A stretch of DNA of 64,000 bases from Parvibaculum sp. (GTDB taxonomy: Bacteria; Pseudomonadota; Alphaproteobacteria; Parvibaculales; Parvibaculaceae): assembly GCF_030694575.1 (NCBI RefSeq), contig NZ_JAUYUS010000094.1, forward strand, positions 1-64,000. Direction: 5' to 3'. Positions within the stretch are counted from its first letter, which is position 1. Each line of letters begins with the position of its first letter. The notes under the pieces are model-generated. The model worked only from the letters and a program-made list of their open reading frames with translations. It searched no databases and was not told where the DNA came from. Positions 25,862 to 34,303 of the stretch are shown one piece after another. Both the position numbers and the translations under genes were made by a program.

Positions 25862-27538
25862 GTGTTCCGTAGAACAAAGACGTTTCTCATCACCGCATCG
25901 GCCATGACGATGCTCTGCCATCCCGCGCTCGCGCAGAGCGCGCCGCCTTTGACGGCGCCGTCGCCCGGTACCGTTCTGTCGCCGCCGCCGCCCGCACCCG
26001 ACCTGCAAAGGCGCGAAGTGCCGGAGCTGCAGGAAGATCTCGGATTGCCGGACGGCTCCGAACAGGTTCTCAACTTCCGCGTCTCGAGCGTCCGCGTGGT
26101 CGGCGCCACGGTCATCGACAAGCGCGCGCTCGCAGCACAGTTCGACGGTCTTCTCAACCGTCAGATCACAGCTGCGGATTTGCGCGCCGCGCTGGATGGA
26201 GCGAACGCGCTCTATACCGACGCTGGCTATGCGCTCGGCCGCGCCTATGTTCCCGTGCAGGTGCTGCAAGGCGGCGCCCTCATCGTTCGCGTCGTCGAAG
26301 GCTTCGTCGGCGAAATCCAGATCAACGCCGCCGATCCGGCCGTGCGCCGCATGGTGGAGGATTTCAGCCGCCGGATCGTCGCGGAAAAGCCGCTGCGCAC
26401 GGCAACGCTCGAGCGCTACTTGCTCCTCATCAGCGACATTCCCGGCGTGACGCTGGGCGGCCAGCTGCAGTCGATGGATGTCTATTCCGGCGCGGCAACG
26501 CTCGCGCTCACGGTCGAGAGCAAGACGTTGACCGTGTCGACGGCACTGGACAACAGGGCCAATCTCGACGATGCGCCATTTCAGGCTTATCTCACGGGCG
26601 CGCTCAACAATATATTCGGGTTTGGCGACGAGTTGTCGATCACAGGGCTCGCGACACCGGAAATCGAAGCGCAGCAATATTTTCGCGGCGCCTTTTCCAC
26701 CTTCATCGGCACGGACGGACTGCGGGCATCGATCGGCGCGGCCTATGCGAAGTCCGAAGCGGCGGATATGCCCCCCGGCATCGAACTCGTCAGCACGAGC
26801 ACGCAGGTCGACTTTCTGCTGAGCTATCCGCTGATCCGCGCGACCACCGAGACGCTCACAACATTCTTCGGTGCCTATTTCACGGATGGCAAAAACGAAG
26901 TCAACGGCTTCACCTACAGCAAGGACGCGATCAGAGCCGCGCATATCGGCGGCAGCTACGTCGCGAAGCTCGACGAACGCCTCTCGCTCGGATCGCATCT
27001 GCGCGTGACGCAGGGCTTTTCGCTCTGGGACGCGGGGCCGGAGAACACGCTCCATTCCCGCCTCGGCGCCACGGCGAACTTCATCAAGGTGCAGAGCGGC
27101 GCGAGCCTGGGCTATGCGGCGACCGAGCGGCTGCTTCTCGGTTTTCGCATGGAAGGCCAGTACAGCCCGGACTCGCTTTTCAGCTCCGAGGAAATCAGCT
27201 TCGGTGGCGCGCGCTTCGGACGCGGCTACAACAATTCCGAAATCAGCGGCGACAGCGGCTTCGGTGCGTCGATACAGGCGAGCTACCGCTTCGATGTCGA
27301 GATGTTCGGCGGCTGGTCGGTGACGCCTTATACTTTCCTCGATCATTCGCAGGTGTGGAATACCGAGGTCGACCAGCAAGGCAATGCGCGGCTGCTTTCG
27401 ACGGGTATCGGCGTGACGGTCTCCAACCGGCGCTGGCTCTCGGTCGGCCTCGAACTCGACAAGCCGATCAACCGCACACCGATCGCGCAGGACGACAAGG
27501 ACCCCCGGCTGTTCGTTTCGTTTGAAGTCCGGTTCTGA
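25862..27538 (+). CDS. TpsB-type (ShlB/FhaC/HecB) outer-membrane transporter
   Basis: 558 residues from the GTG at 25862, with a GGAGGG site just upstream; the longer frame is non-coding. Signal peptide (about 1-25, ending ALAQ), a Pro-rich linker, a POTRA domain (about 60-135: FRVSSVRVVGATVIDKRAL), a second POTRA-like part, then a 16-strand barrel ending in FVSFEVRF with the FGGARFGRGY motif. Such proteins export a large TpsA partner, but no TpsA gene is adjacent or seen in the window. It sits between the Tad operon and a glycine-rich lipoprotein gene, so its cargo is unclear. Confidence 0.9.
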   Translation: MFRRTKTFLITASAMTMLCHPALAQSAPPLTAPSPGTVLSPPPPAPDLQRREVPELQEDLGLPDGSEQVLNFRVSSVRVVGATVIDKRALAAQFDGLLNRQITAADLRAALDGANALYTDAGYALGRAYVPVQVLQGGALIVRVVEGFVGEIQINAADPAVRRMVEDFSRRIVAEKPLRTATLERYLLLISDIPGVTLGGQLQSMDVYSGAATLALTVESKTLTVSTALDNRANLDDAPFQAYLTGALNNIFGFGDELSITGLATPEIEAQQYFRGAFSTFIGTDGLRASIGAAYAKSEAADMPPGIELVSTSTQVDFLLSYPLIRATTETLTTFFGAYFTDGKNEVNGFTYSKDAIRAAHIGGSYVAKLDERLSLGSHLRVTQGFSLWDAGPENTLHSRLGATANFIKVQSGASLGYAATERLLLGFRMEGQYSPDSLFSSEEISFGGARFGRGYNNSEISGDSGFGASIQASYRFDVEMFGGWSVTPYTFLDHSQVWNTEVDQQGNARLLSTGIGVTVSNRRWLSVGLELDKPINRTPIAQDDKDPRLFVSFEVRF

Positions 27539-27560
27539 TACGCGCCCTGCCTGAACTGAA

Positions 27561-27587
27561 AAGGCCCGGCGAAAATCGCCGGGCCTT
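27561..27587. terminator. Strong bidirectional terminator
   Basis: AAGGCCCGGCGA and TCGCCGGGCCTT form a perfect 12-bp stem with an AAA loop, between the convergent TpsB and lipoprotein genes. Confidence 0.85.
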
Positions 27588-27634
27588 CCGTTTGAGGAAC
27601 CCGATAAGGACTCCCCGGGGGGTTCACATGGGGA

Positions 27635-28675
27635 TCAATTCCCGCCCAGAAGACCACCGACGACGGGCAGGCCGCCGACGATGCCGGAGACCGGACCTGT
27701 GACCGGTGCGGTCGATCCGGTGCCCGACTGCGTGCCGCCCAGGGCGCCGCCGACGACAGGCAGGCCGCCGAGAGAGCCGGTGACGGGAGCGGCAGCACCG
27801 CCGACAATGCCCGCGCCCGTGCCCAGGATATTTTCGAGGACGGGGATGGCCGGCGCGAGGACGCTCTGGCTCGGGCTCGGCTCATTGCCCGCGATCACAT
27901 TGAGGATGCCGGTCGTCGACTGGCCGATATATCCAAGCGCAGGCTCGCCCGCGGGCAGGAGATTGCCGAGAAGGCCGCCATCGCCACCGCCGGCGGGCGT
28001 GTTCTGGCCGAGCAGATTGCCCGCGAGGTCGGTGCCGGTGAGATCTGCGACGAGACCGCCGCTGCCCGTGACGCCGAGAGCGGGGAGGCCCGCGAGTGCG
28101 TCCGTCAGCGCCGAGACAGGCAGGGCCGAGGCCAGCGGCCCGGCGACCGGCGCGAGCGGCGGGTTCGCCGCCTGGTCGTTCAGGAGCGCACCGAGAAGCC
28201 CGTCATTGCCGCCGGCGATGCTGGCGCCGACGACGCCGCCCGTGTCGAGGAGGCCGCCAAGCATGTCCGCGCCGGCGAGATCGGCGATGACGCCGCCCTC
28301 GCCCATGATGCCGAGGCCGACGACTTCGGCATCGGGATCGCCCGCAAGCGCCGCCGCGGCCGAGGGGAGCAGCCCGCCGGAGCCCGAGCCCAGAATGGAA
28401 CTGACCGGATTGCCGGGGCCGAACATATCGTCGAGATAGCCGCCGAGCGGGTCGGTGCCTACAACATTGTCCAGAATGCCGCCACCGCCCGTTACGCCGA
28501 GGCCGGAGCCGCCCCCTGAAGCCGCACCGCCGCTGCCGCCCGAATTATTCGCGCCGGCGGCAACGACACGGCTGCCGCTTCCGCCGCCGACTTCCGACGA
28601 CATGGCGATCTTGTCGGTTCCGCAAGCGGCAAGACCCAGACAGACCACGGAGGCGACCAGAGCTTTTCCCGACAC
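27635..28675 (-). CDS. Glycine-rich putative lipoprotein, paralogue 3
   Basis: 346 residues from a GTG at 28673-28675 with a GGGAGGAG site. The signal peptide ends in lipobox LAAC (Cys at residue 18). The mature protein is Gly/Ala/Leu-rich and has at least three copies of the segment shared with the lipoproteins at 6073 and 8159: LGVTGGGGILDNVVGTDPLG, LGIMGEGGVIADLAGADMLG and LGVTGSGGLVADLTGTDLAG. The C-terminus carries a repeated pair GGLPVVGGALGG / GGLPVVGGLLGG. It lies between the TpsB and tadG-like genes. Function unknown; a structural or adhesin-like surface lipoprotein is possible. Confidence 0.75.
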   Translation of the reverse strand: MSGKALVASVVCLGLAACGTDKIAMSSEVGGGSGSRVVAAGANNSGGSGGAASGGGSGLGVTGGGGILDNVVGTDPLGGYLDDMFGPGNPVSSILGSGSGGLLPSAAAALAGDPDAEVVGLGIMGEGGVIADLAGADMLGGLLDTGGVVGASIAGGNDGLLGALLNDQAANPPLAPVAGPLASALPVSALTDALAGLPALGVTGSGGLVADLTGTDLAGNLLGQNTPAGGGDGGLLGNLLPAGEPALGYIGQSTTGILNVIAGNEPSPSQSVLAPAIPVLENILGTGAGIVGGAAAPVTGSLGGLPVVGGALGGTQSGTGSTAPVTGPVSGIVGGLPVVGGLLGGN

Positions 28676-28913
28676 GTTTGCTCCTCCCGTTCCGGTCCCG
28701 CGCCAGCCCCGAAAGGCGGCCGCAGGCGCTTCTCTTCCCTGCCTTTTTTTGTAGAACGGCGCTTTATGAAAGGGTGTGGGGTTATGTCTATTTGTGTGCC
28801 CCTGCTTAACTGACCTTGCTCCTGGTGCGCATACGGAGGATTCTTCGTTTATCGTTAGGTAACTTCCCGGCGTTCTAGTGGAGCCGACAGAAGCCGGGAT
28901 GCGGAGGAAACGA

Positions 28914-30560
28914 ATGCCGCTCTCATCGATGGAACTCTTGCGCCGCTACCGGCGCGACGAGCGGGGCGTCGTCTCGGTGATGGCCGTCGGCGCGCTGGTG
29001 CTCTCGCTCGCGGTCGCGATGATCGTCATCGATGCGGGGGCGATGCTTTATGCGCGGCGGGACCTGCAGGCGGCAACCGACGCCGCAGCGCTCGGCGCCG
29101 TAAGACAACTTCAGAGCGCGGAAGCAGCGCAGGCCGCGGCGGCATCCATTTTCGATATGAACGACTATTCGACCGCCGGCATCACAACAGTGCGCGGCAT
29201 CTACGTTGCCGACCCCTCGCTTGCCCCGGAGGATCGCTTTACGGAGGCGGACGGCACCACGGAGCCGCCGCAAATCAACGCTATCCGCGTATTGAAAAGC
29301 TCGCAGGCGCCGACCTATTTCGCACGCGTGTTCGGCTTCGGCAATCTGACCGAAATCAGCACCGTGTCGACGGCGGCATACATGAAGACCGTTTCGTTTT
29401 CGGCGGGGACGCGCGTTGCCGAACTCAATGAAGGCCTGGCCAACCAGGTGCTCGGCGGACTTCTGGGGACCACGCTGAACCTGTCGCTGATCGACTATAA
29501 CGGGCTCGCGAATGCGAACATCAATGCGCTTTCATTTCTCGATGCGCTGGCGACCGAGGTCGGACTGGAGGCGGGGTCCGATACCTATGGCGACCTGCTG
29601 AGCGCGAATGTCACGCTCGGCGATCTCGTCGCCGCAGCCGTGGAAGTGTTGAACAGCGACACTTATGAAGGCGACCGGGCCAATGCGCTGCAAGCCCTCG
29701 CACAATTGCCGGCTGCCGGCGTGTCGGTACCGCTCGACCGGATCGTCGATGCCGCTCCCTTTGCCGGGCGGACAATCGGGTCCATCGGGTCGGGGCTGGG
29801 CGACGGATTGACGTTCAATCTGTTCGATCTGGTCTCGGGCGCGGCCACCGCGATGGGCGAAGGACAAGCGGTCGGGATCGCCTTCACACTACCACCGCTT
29901 GCCTCGGTGACGGGAAACGTAGTCGTCGGCGAACCGATGGCGCGGATGGCGGTCGGCAAGATTGGCGACAGTGTCCACACATCGCAGGTGACCATCGATC
30001 TTCAAATCGCAATCAATACAGGCATTTCAGGTCTGCTCAGTTCGAATATTCTGATTCCAATCCGTATCGCCGCAGGACAGGGACAAGCGACAGTCGCCGA
30101 TATTCCTTGCGAGCCGGCCGGCACGCGGACCGTCCTTACAGCAACAACGCAAGCGGGTATCGCACATTATGGCGCAACACCCGGCTCGACATTTCCGCTT
30201 GCCACGATCGATGTTCCCCTTCTTCCGGATATTCAATTGAGTGCCCGAGGTTCATATCCTATTGCATCCGGTGGACCCACGGACTTCAGTTTCACGCAGA
30301 GCGATATAGACAGCGTTCCACCGCAAGTTAAGGAAATGTCGTCGGATGTCTCCGTGATCTCGGGGCTTGCGAACGCACTTGAAGTCCAGCCTGATATCTT
30401 GAACGGGGTACTGGACTCGCTCCTCACGGTCGTCAGCGAGGTTTTGGGCGCCCTCGACCCTGTTCTCAATTCTCTACTGCGAACACTCGGCGTCAAGCTC
30501 GGAGGCTTGGACATGATCGTTCACGGCGTCCGCTGCAATGCGCCGGTGCTTGTTCTCTAG
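28914..30560 (+). CDS. tadG: TadG-like protein with N-terminal Tad motif
   Basis: 548 residues from the ATG at 28914, which follows a GGAGGAAACGA site; an earlier GTG lacks one. The N-terminus RRDERGVVSVMAVGALVLSL is the Tad-type prepilin helix, followed by the conserved IDAGAMLYARRDLQAATDAA segment. The rest matches the TadG_C (DUF2134) style: a long periplasmic domain with VSTAAYM and paired Cys near the end. It is probably a minor pilus or anchoring component working with the Tad operon, though it is transcribed separately and 3.6 kb away. Base composition drops in GC over the last 550 bp. Confidence 0.85.
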   Translation: MPLSSMELLRRYRRDERGVVSVMAVGALVLSLAVAMIVIDAGAMLYARRDLQAATDAAALGAVRQLQSAEAAQAAAASIFDMNDYSTAGITTVRGIYVADPSLAPEDRFTEADGTTEPPQINAIRVLKSSQAPTYFARVFGFGNLTEISTVSTAAYMKTVSFSAGTRVAELNEGLANQVLGGLLGTTLNLSLIDYNGLANANINALSFLDALATEVGLEAGSDTYGDLLSANVTLGDLVAAAVEVLNSDTYEGDRANALQALAQLPAAGVSVPLDRIVDAAPFAGRTIGSIGSGLGDGLTFNLFDLVSGAATAMGEGQAVGIAFTLPPLASVTGNVVVGEPMARMAVGKIGDSVHTSQVTIDLQIAINTGISGLLSSNILIPIRIAAGQGQATVADIPCEPAGTRTVLTATTQAGIAHYGATPGSTFPLATIDVPLLPDIQLSARGSYPIASGGPTDFSFTQSDIDSVPPQVKEMSSDVSVISGLANALEVQPDILNGVLDSLLTVVSEVLGALDPVLNSLLRTLGVKLGGLDMIVHGVRCNAPVLVL

Positions 30561-30652
30561 GCGACACTTCTCTGCAATTCGGCTCACACAGTTACGGCGG
30601 GGCAGTCTAGAAATCGGGTGACCGGCCCGGAACGAACGGATGGAAGAGCGTC

Positions 30653-31030
30653 ATGCGCGCACTCATCTATGACGACGATGAAGACCTCGCGCAGGAATGC
30701 GCGGAGGCGCTGGCGCGGCGCGGCTTCGAGACGACAGCGACGCGGAAGGGACGGACGGATTTTTCCGCGCTGGTGGCCGCATTCGAACCCGACCTCATCC
30801 TGCTCGATGTGCACATGCCGGAGTTCAACGGTTTCGAGGCGCTGCAGGTTCTCGCGCAGAGCCCCCGCAAGGCCGCGACCTCGGTCATCATGATGTCCGG
30901 GGCGCGAGACAATCTCCTCAGTGCCGGAAGCGCGCTCTGCGAGGCGCATGGCATACGCCTGCTCGGCACGCTGTCGAAACCATTCGGCCTTTCCGAACTC
31001 GACGGGCTTCTCTCCGGAAGCCGTTCGTAA
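30653..31030 (+). CDS. Single-domain response regulator 1
   Basis: 125 residues, receiver domain only. The acidic pocket is DDDED at 7-11, the phospho-acceptor is Asp52 in LLDVHMP, the switch Ser is in MMSGA, and the Lys is in LSKPFG; all are intact. With no output domain it probably acts by protein-protein contact or as a phosphate sink. It follows tadG by 92 bp and precedes a second receiver gene, so the pair may modulate pilus-related signalling. The ATG at 30653 lacks a strong ribosome site. Confidence 0.9.
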   Translation: MRALIYDDDEDLAQECAEALARRGFETTATRKGRTDFSALVAAFEPDLILLDVHMPEFNGFEALQVLAQSPRKAATSVIMMSGARDNLLSAGSALCEAHGIRLLGTLSKPFGLSELDGLLSGSRS

Positions 31031-31178
31031 TTCCGGCACCCCCGGCACTCCGCCCTTTTACAAAAGTCGACACAAGCGCGCCGCCTTGGGACAGGTGAAT
31101 TTACCGGGGGTTAAGTCCGCTGCCCTTTCATAGGGCAACGGCGGATTGCCCGCCATCGCCGCTGTCCTGGAGCCTGAG

Positions 31179-31553
31179 ATGCGTGCTTGCGTGCTTGTCG
31201 CCGACGACGACCCTGTGCAGTTGCAGGAAATGGCCGAGTTCCTGCGCGGGAACAATCTCGACGTCATTACGGCGAACGATGGTCACGAAGCCATCGAACG
31301 GATCGCCAGCGAGCGGCCGCGCATTCTGATGCTCGATGTGAACATGCCCGGCTGGGACGGCGTCCGCGTGGCCGAGGCGGCGCGGAACCTCAATCACAAG
31401 GTCATCGTCATGCTGATGACCGGGGAGAGCGAAACCTACCATTATGCGAGTCTCGCCGATTGCGGCGCGGTCGCGGTTTTCCGTAAACCCGTGCAGCTCG
31501 CCAAGATTACGGATTTCCTGCGTTCCGCTTTGGGACAAGCGGACGCCGCCTGA
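31179..31553 (+). CDS. Single-domain response regulator 2
   Basis: 124 residues from the ATG at 31179 (GGAG site at 31170); a TTG start 33 bp upstream is less likely. Receiver domain with acidic pocket ADDDP, phospho-acceptor Asp53 in MLDVNMP, Thr in LMTGES and Lys in FRKPVQ. No output domain. It is only distantly similar to receiver 1, so a recent tandem duplication is unlikely. The partner kinase is unknown; the nearest kinase genes are at 14.6 and 38.1 kb. Confidence 0.9.
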   Translation: MRACVLVADDDPVQLQEMAEFLRGNNLDVITANDGHEAIERIASERPRILMLDVNMPGWDGVRVAEAARNLNHKVIVMLMTGESETYHYASLADCGAVAVFRKPVQLAKITDFLRSALGQADAA

Positions 31554-31640
31554 GGCATTAACCACTACTCACCAAGTTCGACGCTCTTAACCTATTGAAA
31601 ACTGATAGGTTCTGCCTAACCTCATTCGCAGAGGACAGGC

Positions 31641-32093
31641 ATGATCAAGTTCGCGATCAAATCCCTGATGGTACTGGTTCTGGTTGGACATGCCATCAAA
31701 CTTGCGGAGCCCGCCGATCCGGTCGCGGCCGAACCCCGCTTCATGCCCGCGACTTATTCGGATGGACCCGAAGCCCGCGCGGCGGAGCCTGAAATCGCCG
31801 ACCGGCTTTCCACCTTCACCAATGCACAGATCGTCGTTTCGCATGCGGCGCGCGACGCGTCAGGCTTTTGCGAGCGTCAGCCGCTTGCCTGCCAGTCGGG
31901 CCGCGAACTGCTGGTTCGCGCGGCGATGGGCATCCGCGATATTGCGACGGGTATCGTAAACTGGGCGGATGAGGAAGACGGCGCCCGAACGGCGGAAATC
32001 GATCCGGACGCGGAGTATCGGCCGCTTGAGGGCTATCGCGGCGCCTACCCCCTCCTGCCGGCGGCGCCTCCTGCCCGGCAGAGCGCCTTCTGA
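31641..32093 (+). CDS. Small secreted or membrane-anchored protein (DUF5330-like)
   Basis: 150 residues with a hydrophobic N-terminus (about 4-20) and a GAGGACAG site before the ATG. The conserved core GFCERQPLACQSGRELL, two Cys in a C-x-R-x-P-x-x-C arrangement, resembles DUF5330 proteins found in Rhizobiales. The tail is Pro/Ala-rich. Such proteins are uncharacterised; a periplasmic disulfide-bonded role is likely. No operon partner is clear. Confidence 0.65.
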   Translation: MIKFAIKSLMVLVLVGHAIKLAEPADPVAAEPRFMPATYSDGPEARAAEPEIADRLSTFTNAQIVVSHAARDASGFCERQPLACQSGRELLVRAAMGIRDIATGIVNWADEEDGARTAEIDPDAEYRPLEGYRGAYPLLPAAPPARQSAF

Positions 32094-32108
32094 TCGGCTT
32101 CGACCGTA

Positions 32109-32609
32109 TCAGCTCTGGCCGGCGGGGCCTGCAAGCGCCCGGAGTTGATCCTCAAGCCTCTGCGCCATCTCCGGCATGTCGCGCTTCAAGGCTTCCACAC
32201 GCTGCAACATGCTCTTCGCCGTCAGATAGGCGACGTTGAAGCGTCTGCTCACTTGCGACGCGGTGAGGTTTTGCTTTCTGATTTCGGTCGCGTAGAAAAG
32301 TTTCACCCAGGCGGAAACGGGCAACCGGGAACGGTGCAGTTGTGTACCCGAGGTGACGCTGTATTGGCAGCGGCGGCAGGCCTTGCAGGTCCACAGCCCC
32401 GGGCGCGTCGTCAGGCGGCTTGCGGCACCATGAGCGCCGCAGTTCATGCAGACGGGGCCGCCGGGCCAGCGGGCCTTCTCGAGAATCTCACGGCAGATTT
32501 CTTCGGAGTCGAGCGTTTCCGCAATCGAGCGGGGACGTGCTACGCGCGTATCCGGTTCGCTGTGCCGGGAGTGGTAGGCACGCACTGCGTATTGTGGCTC
32601 ATGCGACAT
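32109..32609 (-). CDS. Transposase-type zinc-ribbon protein without catalytic domain
   Basis: 166 residues. A zinc ribbon is visible: CMNCGAHG and then CKACRRC about 25 residues later. It is followed by SVTSGTQLHRSRLPVSAWVKL and a helix-turn-helix-like LTASQVSRRFNVAYLTAKSM. This is the arrangement of the N-terminal part of IS1595-family transposases, but the DDE catalytic domain is absent and the protein ends shortly after. No terminal inverted repeats were seen around it. It may be a domesticated DNA-binding protein or a decayed remnant; the intact frame and good codon use favour the former. Confidence 0.75.
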   Translation of the reverse strand: MSHEPQYAVRAYHSRHSEPDTRVARPRSIAETLDSEEICREILEKARWPGGPVCMNCGAHGAASRLTTRPGLWTCKACRRCQYSVTSGTQLHRSRLPVSAWVKLFYATEIRKQNLTASQVSRRFNVAYLTAKSMLQRVEALKRDMPEMAQRLEDQLRALAGPAGQS

Positions 32610-33025
32610 TCTTCACTCGCTTGCGTTCGTTCGCCTGTTATTTTCCGCGAGCATGAACGGAAGTTCCCGAGGCCGCGCCGCGTGGGGGGTTCGCGGTATG
32701 CGCGACGCCAGCCTCGGGCGGGCACCGGTGAGACGGCGACGGGGAGAGCAACCGGCATTCCTGTAATCCTGGCGACCTTGTGTGCAGAGTGGGGGGCTCG
32801 TGAGGCCGGCGAATTCGCAGGGTTCCTGCCTTACTCTTCCATGTCACCGGGGATGGGCCGGCGCCCTTTTCGACAACTTCCATTCAGCTCGTTTTCAATT
32901 GTCGCAACCGACCCTGCCAAGTCATGGGGAATTAGGTCGAATTATGTAATCGCGTCCGCCTTGTGCACGCCCCCGGCCATCCGCTATTCCATGGAAGCGA
33001 GCGGCATGCGAAGCAGGGGGCGACG
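32610..33025. other. Intergenic region, no gene seen
   Basis: 416 bp between divergent genes. ORFs here lack ribosome sites or coding character. It probably contains the promoters of the zinc-ribbon and MOSC genes. No strong repeat or hairpin was noticed. The part near 32880-32950 is AT-richer. Confidence 0.4.
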
Positions 33026-33565
33026 ATGAACGGACTGGTAACGGCGGTCGCAAGAAGCGCCAGCCACGAGTTCAGCAAAACCCCGGTCCCCCGCATTCGC
33101 CTGCTCGCGGGGCAAGGCGTCGAGGACGATGCGCATCGCGGGGCGACGGTGCAGCATCTTTCGCGCATCGCACGCGATCCCACGCAACCCAATCTCCGGC
33201 AGGTTCACCTCATCCATGCCGAACTGCACGACGAACTCGCCGCGCGCGGTTTCGACGTCGGGCCAAGCGACATGGGAGAGAACATAACCACGCGCGGGAT
33301 CGATCTGCTTGCACTCCCCACAGGCACCCGGCTCTCCATTGGCGATGCCGTTATCGAAATCACCGGCTTGCGCAATCCCTGCATCCAGCTCGACCGCTTC
33401 AGGCCGGGCCTCATGGCGGCCGTTCTCGATCGCGACACGGAGGGCAACCTGGTCCGCAAGGCGGGAGTGATGGCGATCGTGATCGAGAGCGGCCCGGTAT
33501 CACCCGGCGACATCATTCACGTTGCACTGCCAACGGGACCGCACCGCGCTTTGATGCCGGTGTGA
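33026..33565 (+). CDS. MOSC domain protein
   Basis: 179 residues from the ATG at 33026 with an AGGGGG site; a longer frame upstream is spurious. The MOSC fold is recognised by GDAVIEITGLRNPCIQLDRF, with the conserved Cys, and by GENITTRGIDL. MOSC domains carry or transfer sulfur from a Cys persulfide in molybdenum cofactor-linked and related chemistry. The protein stands alone, without the N-terminal beta-barrel domain of YcbX types. The actual acceptor is unknown. Confidence 0.88.
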   Translation: MNGLVTAVARSASHEFSKTPVPRIRLLAGQGVEDDAHRGATVQHLSRIARDPTQPNLRQVHLIHAELHDELAARGFDVGPSDMGENITTRGIDLLALPTGTRLSIGDAVIEITGLRNPCIQLDRFRPGLMAAVLDRDTEGNLVRKAGVMAIVIESGPVSPGDIIHVALPTGPHRALMPV

Positions 33566-33582
33566 CGCGCGGCCGGTTGGCG

Positions 33583-33735
33583 TCAGACCCGGCCTGTAAG
33601 CAGCAAGACAATCAGCACGATCAGCAACACGCCCAGCAGACCGCTCGGGCCGTAGCCCCAGCCGCGGCTGTAGGGCCACGACGGAACCGCACCGATAATC
33701 AGCAGAATGAGAATAACGAGAAGAATTGTGCTCAT
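33583..33735 (-). CDS. DUF3309 small membrane protein
   Basis: 50 residues from the ATG at 33733-33735 with a GGGAG site. Two hydrophobic segments flank WPYSRGWGYGPSG, the highly characteristic DUF3309 core. It is a short inner-membrane protein of unknown function, common in alpha- and betaproteobacteria, where it is often stress-induced. An exact EcfG-type promoter motif lies 36 bp upstream (33771-33795), so it is very likely part of the GSR regulon. Confidence 0.85.
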   Translation of the reverse strand: MSTILLVILILLIIGAVPSWPYSRGWGYGPSGLLGVLLIVLIVLLLTGRV

Positions 33736-33770
33736 CGATTTGGCTCCCGGCCGGATTGCGATGATATGGA

Positions 33771-33795
33771 AACGTTGCCGTGTCCAGCGGGTTCC
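33771..33795 (-). promoter_or_regulatory. EcfG-type GSR promoter (exact match) for DUF3309 gene
   Basis: Reading leftward: GGAAC, 16 bases, CGTT, an exact match to the alphaproteobacterial EcfG consensus. Confidence 0.85.
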
Positions 33796-33902
33796 CTCAC
33801 CACTCTCTTCAATGTTTTCCATTAGTGCCTAAAACAGCGGCAATCCTTACGGCGCCGACAACTTGCGCCGAATCCGCTGTGCTCTTTTTTCCCGAAACAC
33901 AT

Positions 33903-33927
33903 GAAACCGATTCGGCGCCGCCGCGTT
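33903..33927 (+). promoter_or_regulatory. EcfG-like promoter, one mismatch
   Basis: GAAAC, 16 bases, CGTT; one mismatch in the -35 box. It lies 53 bp before the small membrane protein gene at 33980. Confidence 0.5.
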
Positions 33928-33979
33928 TTCGCCACAGGTCTTTCACTTTTTCACCGCATCGGTAACGGGAGACACGGGC

Positions 33980-34255
33980 ATGAGCTTCATTTCGGAGGTC
34001 ACGCAACGCAAATGGGAGCGGCGTCTGCGTTCTTTCTGGGTCGGCGGCGGTTTGCTTTTCATTGGCGGCATTCTTGTTGCCCGTCCGCTGACGGAATCGT
34101 TCGACATGATGCGTTGGGCATTTCCTCTGGCTATCATGGCCTTGTTCTCGGCGCTTACCTTGAGCGGCGTGGCCTGGCTGATGTTGCAGTTGGCGCTCGC
34201 CCAGCGCGCCGAGCGGGACTTGCACATCCGCCCGCGGCCGATGAATTTCCGCTAG
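33980..34255 (+). CDS. Small two-helix membrane protein
   Basis: 91 residues with two hydrophobic helices (about 20-37 and 45-72) and charged ends, so an inner-membrane hairpin. No known family is recognised. The ATG follows ACGGGAGA. An EcfG-like promoter with one mismatch lies upstream, and the surrounding genes are typical stress genes, suggesting GSR control. It is followed by mgtC-like 48 bp later and could share its transcript. Confidence 0.7.
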   Translation: MSFISEVTQRKWERRLRSFWVGGGLLFIGGILVARPLTESFDMMRWAFPLAIMALFSALTLSGVAWLMLQLALAQRAERDLHIRPRPMNFR

Positions 34256-34303
34256 GGCGACGGAAGCCGCCTCCCGATCCGTGACGGGTGGCGGCGTTGC
34301 TGC

